In this document: one piece after another, positions 8,081 through 11,496 of the stretch
Layout of the letters: every line of letters starts with the position of its first letter
Numbering within the stretch: position 1 is the first letter of the stretch
Origin: Bacteroidales bacterium
Lineage (GTDB): Bacteria; Bacteroidota; Bacteroidia; Bacteroidales; Tenuifilaceae
Assembly: GCA_008933525.1 (NCBI GenBank)
Contig: WBUV01000058.1
Location: forward strand, 1-11,496
DNA: 11,496 nt
Direction of reading: 5' to 3'
Notes under the pieces: generated by a model
The model's input: the letters and a program-made list of their open reading frames with translations, nothing else
Databases searched by the model: none
What the model was told of the DNA's origin: nothing
Made by a program: the position numbers and the translations under genes

Positions 8081-8088
8081 CAAAAATA
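8081..8088 (-). promoter_or_regulatory. Candidate Bacteroidota -7 box for the coiled-coil gene
   Basis: On the minus strand this reads TATTTTTG, an exact match to the Bacteroidota primary-sigma -7 consensus TAnnTTTG. It lies 22 bases before the start codon and would give a 5' leader of about 15 bases. The nearest upstream TTG is 15 bases away, shorter than the usual spacing, so the -33 element is unconvincing. Confidence 0.45.
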
Positions 8089-8149
8089 CTATTAGTCTCA
8101 ATGCAATTGTTACGGTAATAAAAGCTAATGGTTACTAAAATTAGGAAAT

Positions 8150-8184
8150 AAATAAGGTTATTCAAAGCATGAATAACCTTATTT
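8150..8184 (-). terminator. Intrinsic terminator of the caspase operon
   Basis: Bases 8150-8163 and 8171-8184 form a perfect 14-bp stem (core AAGGTTATTC) around a 7-base loop. The minus-strand side continues into a T-rich run. It begins 8 bases after the caspase stop codon and separates that gene from the coiled-coil gene. Confidence 0.85.
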
Positions 8185-8192
8185 CAATGTCA

Positions 8193-10169
8193 TTATTTTT
8201 TTACGAAGATAAAATCTCCACCTTCGTCGCCCGAGTCCTTAATGTCGCCATACACTGGAGTAACAGGGCTGCTGTTAATTACTATGCTTTTAATGCTACC
8301 GAAAATTTCCTCGGCGCTAATATAGTCCTTGGTGTTATTATTAAGCCTACTTACCAGCTGCTCAAGGAATACACTTCGGTCTGGAACTTCGGTAAGATTT
8401 CCACTGGTCATTGCTTTACGGCTAGGTGCATCGTAAGCTTTTTTCAGCGGGCTCGATCCTTCTTCAAACGCTTTTCGGCTTCTGAAAATACTTCCACCGA
8501 AACATGCATCGGCAATTAGTAATGTATGTTTTGATTTTATTGCAGCAATATAATCTTTTATTTGGCTGTTTGCCATCCAGTTAGCAGTGCTATTTGCCTT
8601 TGAATCGGTAGGAATCCAGTATCCAAAATCTGTTTCCTTATCCCAGTAACCATGTCCTGCGAAGAAAATCAATAGGTTATCATTTTTGCTAATTCTTCGG
8701 GTTAGTCTGTCTAATTCGTTAATAATTTGCTCGCGAGTAGGATTTTTTAGGAATATAACATTGTTTGGATCGAAAGTATACCTACTTGTAAGGACGTTAT
8801 AAAGTTTTGTGGCATCGTTTATTGGGTTGTCTAAATCAGTAATGCTGCCATCGGCATAATCATTAGCGCCCATTATTAGCGCATAGAATTTTGGTGGTGC
8901 TTTTTGTTGATCAAAAACAATATCAAGTTCCTCAGTATCGCCTTTTGCTGCGGTTCCTGCCGGCGATTTGCGTAATACAAAGAACTTTTTCTCAACGCTA
9001 TTTTGGCGTAAATCTACCGCACGAATAATTATTTCATTCTTTCCAATAACCAGTGGAACATTTGCTTCAAAAAGCCCATCATTTCCTAAAATTGCATCAA
9101 CTCCATTAACAGCAACTTCGTAAATCCCGCTTTCGTCGGTAACCTTTCCCTTTATAATCATGCTTTCGTTGGTAGTTGCAAACTCTTCGCCTGTGGCCAA
9201 AGATCTTAAGCGCTTATCGTCCATTCCACTTAGAGATTGTGCATATGGACGTCCGCGAGTTGATTCCTTCCCTACCAAAGGAACATTCGACGGTTGTGTA
9301 AGGGCAATTGCTGGAGGGTTATTGTCAACAACTTCGACCTTTTTAACGGTGAATCGTTGTAGGTTGGATACTAATTCGAACTTTTTGGTTTTTTCAACCT
9401 TAAGGTTGCTGGTCTTAGAATTGGTAATAGGAAGATCGCGGAATTGTAGTTTTCCAATCTTAAGATCAATGCCGTATGTTTCATCGGTTATAAGTTCAAT
9501 GCCAAGATCTAAGCGCATTGCTCTGTCTAAATCATCGGGAATTCGTTCGAAAATAAAACTTGCCTTAACAGTTTCGCCCTGTTTAATGGTTCTTTGAGGG
9601 GTTGAGTATCGTTCATTGCCTTCTACCTCGGCAATTTTTCCTTTTTGTGCGTCGAATTTACGTTTTTTAAAATCGGTGATGGTTATCAGTCCATTGATCA
9701 TTTTAAGATCGCGTTTTGGACCATTGTTGGTTATTGCCATTATTAGCTCTACATTTCCATCGGCAGTTCTGTTAAAGCTCTCTAGCTTAAATACAACCTG
9801 ACGGAAATCGTCCTGTAATGGAACAATTGACTTTGTTTCGGCAACCAGTTTGAACTGTACATCGGTATCCAGCTCTTTTAAATCCTTTAGTACATCCCAA
9901 ACAATAATTTGATTCCTACCGCCCGGAACATTCGGTCCAACATTCCCTTTAACGCTTTTTAGAGGAAGAAATGTTTTTCCGCCATTCGTAGAGTAGTAAG
10001 GTGTTACGTTGAACTGTTGTCCAATTCCTTCACCAGAAATGGCATATTCCAGATTAATTTTTTCGCCAAGTTGCTTTGGGGTAACTTTGTTAAACTCCTG
10101 AGAATGGGCAACATTGCAAAGGAGTAGACCAATTAAGGTTATCCCCAGGAAACGTGTTAATGTTTTCAT
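8193..10169 (-). CDS. Exported caspase-family (peptidase C14) protein with N-terminal beta-sandwich domains
   Basis: I start this gene at ATG 10169 (658 residues) because it gives a clean signal peptide, MKTLTRFLGITLIGLLLCNVAHSQ. The upstream ATG at 10226 would add 19 residues before it. The mature N-terminus (about 26-115) looks like a beta-sandwich (YYSTNGGKTFLPL, then IIVWDVLKDL), followed by a second strand-rich region (about 120-280). Next, at about 284-400, comes an Ig/glucodextranase-B-like domain (IKGKVTDESGIYEVAVNG, then GKNEIIIRAVD). The caspase p20-like domain spans about 427-640. It has the catalytic His506 in FFAGHGYW and Cys556 in ADACFGGSIF. The Asp two residues before the Cys is the position that in metacaspase/orthocaspase proteins favours Arg/Lys at P1. 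The protein is predicted periplasmic or surface-exposed and without a lipobox. Its substrate is unknown. It probably shares an operon with the LPP20-like gene 70 bases upstream. Confidence 0.88.
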   Translation of the reverse strand: MKTLTRFLGITLIGLLLCNVAHSQEFNKVTPKQLGEKINLEYAISGEGIGQQFNVTPYYSTNGGKTFLPLKSVKGNVGPNVPGGRNQIIVWDVLKDLKELDTDVQFKLVAETKSIVPLQDDFRQVVFKLESFNRTADGNVELIMAITNNGPKRDLKMINGLITITDFKKRKFDAQKGKIAEVEGNERYSTPQRTIKQGETVKASFIFERIPDDLDRAMRLDLGIELITDETYGIDLKIGKLQFRDLPITNSKTSNLKVEKTKKFELVSNLQRFTVKKVEVVDNNPPAIALTQPSNVPLVGKESTRGRPYAQSLSGMDDKRLRSLATGEEFATTNESMIIKGKVTDESGIYEVAVNGVDAILGNDGLFEANVPLVIGKNEIIIRAVDLRQNSVEKKFFVLRKSPAGTAAKGDTEELDIVFDQQKAPPKFYALIMGANDYADGSITDLDNPINDATKLYNVLTSRYTFDPNNVIFLKNPTREQIINELDRLTRRISKNDNLLIFFAGHGYWDKETDFGYWIPTDSKANSTANWMANSQIKDYIAAIKSKHTLLIADACFGGSIFRSRKAFEEGSSPLKKAYDAPSRKAMTSGNLTEVPDRSVFLEQLVSRLNNNTKDYISAEEIFGSIKSIVINSSPVTPVYGDIKDSGDEGGDFIFVKK

Positions 10170-10239
10170 GTTTAAGGGTATTAAATAGTTTTTACAATAT
10201 TTTACTAGTTTTAAATCAATTAGCAATCAAGAAAAATAT

Positions 10240-11277
10240 TTATTTAATAAGTCGAGCTGTTTCTTCAATACTGATATCCAGCTTTAGAGTGTCACTATCA
10301 AAATTAATGCCGTTAATATTTAGCCTAGCCGTAAACGAGGCTATCTCCCTAGTTAATGTTGATAGTTGCGAACTATACTGTTCTCCAAGATTTTTAAGTT
10401 TTATGCTACTTTGTTGGCTATTTAAAGTTAGATAGTTAAGAAATTGCCGTGTGTAGATACTCCATAGTCCATTATAGCTGGTGAATGCATGTCGAGGTTT
10501 TGTCCAATTGGGCGAAGCATAGGTGTAAACATAAACCGGGTACTCGTTTTCCTGGTTGTTTAGAGCAGAATAGGAAAGGAATCTGCTCCCTTTTTCTCGG
10601 TAAAGATAGTGAGCCTTTTCCTGGCTGCTTTGGCTTGGCTGATTTATGGTCATCATTTCGTACTCTGCCTGATCTTCAAACGCATCGTCGACACTCGCTT
10701 CAATAAAAAGAGTTGTTCCTATAGCAGTTAAGTTAAAAGTATCGTTTGTTGCAGAAACACTAGGGTTAAATTTGAGTAAAACAAGGTACTCGTTATAGCG
10801 TGTAAAGTGCGTGTCAACAACAGAGAACATGCTTTCGTTAACAGCCGATGAAGCTGAAATTTTAAAATAGGTATCGAAGCGTTGACGTAAGTTAGTGTAT
10901 CGCCCTGCTTCCTGTGCTGAAGTGTATATATCTCTGAAATACTGTATTTTAGCATTCGAAAAAAGTAGCGCGTTTGATTTGGCTCTTAATATAGCTAACT
11001 CCTTGGCTTTGCTTTGTTCCATATCGGGGTCTGAAATTCCAATGGCGTATATTTCAGATCCTGAATTAGGTATGCTGAAAAACCAGTTCGGAAGTGTGTC
11101 GGGATAGTAACTTAAAATCTCAATATTCTTAAATTTACCCTTATTCCGCGTTATGTTTTTGTCGGCAGTTTCCTTCTCGAATACTTTGTTGAAATCCTGT
11201 TGATTTTGAGCAATAATATTGCTATCAATCAGTGCAAATAGGCAAAGTAAGATTAATAAGATTCTTTGGTTTCGCAT
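10240..11277 (-). CDS. Exported LPP20-like protein of unknown function
   Basis: This gene encodes 345 residues. Residues 1-24 are a signal peptide (MRNQRILLILLCLFALIDSN, then IIAQ). The only cysteine there (C12) lies in the hydrophobic core, not in a lipobox, so it is probably not a lipoprotein. Residues about 60-170 resemble the LPP20/FlgT-N-like fold: PNWFFSIP (63-70), then EIYAIGISD, then a helix with regularly spaced alanines (SKAKELAILRAKSNALLF). This 'P-W-x-x-P, y-a-v-G, A-rich helix' pattern marks that family. The remainder (about 185-345) has no feature I recognise and ends in a helical segment, then a short strand-like tail. It is the first gene of a likely two-gene unit with the caspase. 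A TAnnTTTA near-match lies upstream but no convincing -33 element does. The family is often linked to envelope structures; the role here is unknown. Confidence 0.75.
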   Translation of the reverse strand: MRNQRILLILLCLFALIDSNIIAQNQQDFNKVFEKETADKNITRNKGKFKNIEILSYYPDTLPNWFFSIPNSGSEIYAIGISDPDMEQSKAKELAILRAKSNALLFSNAKIQYFRDIYTSAQEAGRYTNLRQRFDTYFKISASSAVNESMFSVVDTHFTRYNEYLVLLKFNPSVSATNDTFNLTAIGTTLFIEASVDDAFEDQAEYEMMTINQPSQSSQEKAHYLYREKGSRFLSYSALNNQENEYPVYVYTYASPNWTKPRHAFTSYNGLWSIYTRQFLNYLTLNSQQSSIKLKNLGEQYSSQLSTLTREIASFTARLNINGINFDSDTLKLDISIEETARLIK

Positions 11278-11496
11278 AAAGAAAATTTTGTTTATAAAGA
11301 TATGGAATTAACAAAATGAATGCGCCTAAACAATTAATTTTTTTATGGATATTACCTTAATGTTTATGAAAGTTATTTTGATGTGGATAATTTTTAGATA
11401 ATAAGTTCTTTTACGCAAGAAAAATGAGTGTTAAATAAGCGGAAATATAAGTAATAGTAATAATTTTACAGTGAAATAAATGTAGGATATGGATCT
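11278..11496. other. AT-rich region upstream of the LPP20-like gene
   Basis: This stretch of about 220 bases, to the window end, should contain the promoter of the LPP20-caspase unit. On the minus strand TATCTTTA, one mismatch from TAnnTTTG, lies about 21-28 bases before the start codon. No ORF of useful length, hairpin terminator or RNA gene is seen. A neighbouring gene, if any, begins beyond the window. Confidence 0.4.

Noticed and set aside
8169..8519. Plus-strand open frame overlapping the caspase 3' end
   Set aside because: It begins in the loop of the terminator hairpin and runs antisense to the catalytic domain. Nothing suggests a real protein.
9160..9597. Plus-strand open frame of 145 codons within the caspase gene
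   Set aside because: It is antisense to the well-supported beta-sandwich coding region, with low-complexity, unconvincing protein sequence.
8193..10169. Caspase-based antiphage defence system
   Set aside because: The protease has a signal peptide, and no gasdermin, nuclease, TPR or nucleotide-sensor gene is nearby. A cytoplasmic defence role is not supported.
10240..11277. Lipoprotein assignment for the LPP20-like protein
   Set aside because: The signal peptide has no lipobox. Its one cysteine is within the hydrophobic core, followed by more hydrophobic residues.

Overview
The window looks like a chromosomal segment from a Bacteroidota bacterium, probably of Bacteroidales type. The DNA is AT-rich. 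The group nadC, DUF4783 protein and rlmH is an arrangement I know from this phylum. One start region carries a TAnnTTTG-type -7 box, and Shine-Dalgarno sequences are mostly absent. No mobile element, tRNA, rRNA or CRISPR array is visible, and no gene looks recently transferred.

Layout. Positions 3-95 hold the 3' end of an unidentified plus-strand gene. Convergent to it is a minus-strand pair: a small exported DUF4783 protein followed by nadC, the quinolinate phosphoribosyltransferase of NAD synthesis. A roughly 370-base divergent intergenic region follows and contains an unexplained nested inverted-repeat structure. On the plus strand come rlmH (23S rRNA pseudouridine-1915 methyltransferase) and a very large multi-span sensor histidine kinase with no response regulator beside it. 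A perfect 18-bp hairpin at 6012-6048 serves as a shared terminator between the kinase gene and a convergent POT-type MFS transporter gene.

From about 7470 to 11277 all genes are on the minus strand. In transcription order they are an LPP20-like exported protein, an exported caspase-fold protease, and a small exported Lys/Glu-rich coiled-coil protein. Strong hairpin terminators follow the caspase gene (8150-8184) and the coiled-coil gene (7474-7505). The LPP20-like and caspase genes are 70 bases apart with no terminator between them and are probably one operon. The coiled-coil gene has its own candidate promoter.

Most of the window is ordinary housekeeping and envelope content. The parts most worth a second look are the exported caspase with its LPP20-like partner, the structured intergenic element at 1559-1668, and the orphan kinase with three separate candidate sensor regions. 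I do not see convincing evidence of a complete new system; the caspase operon is the best candidate.
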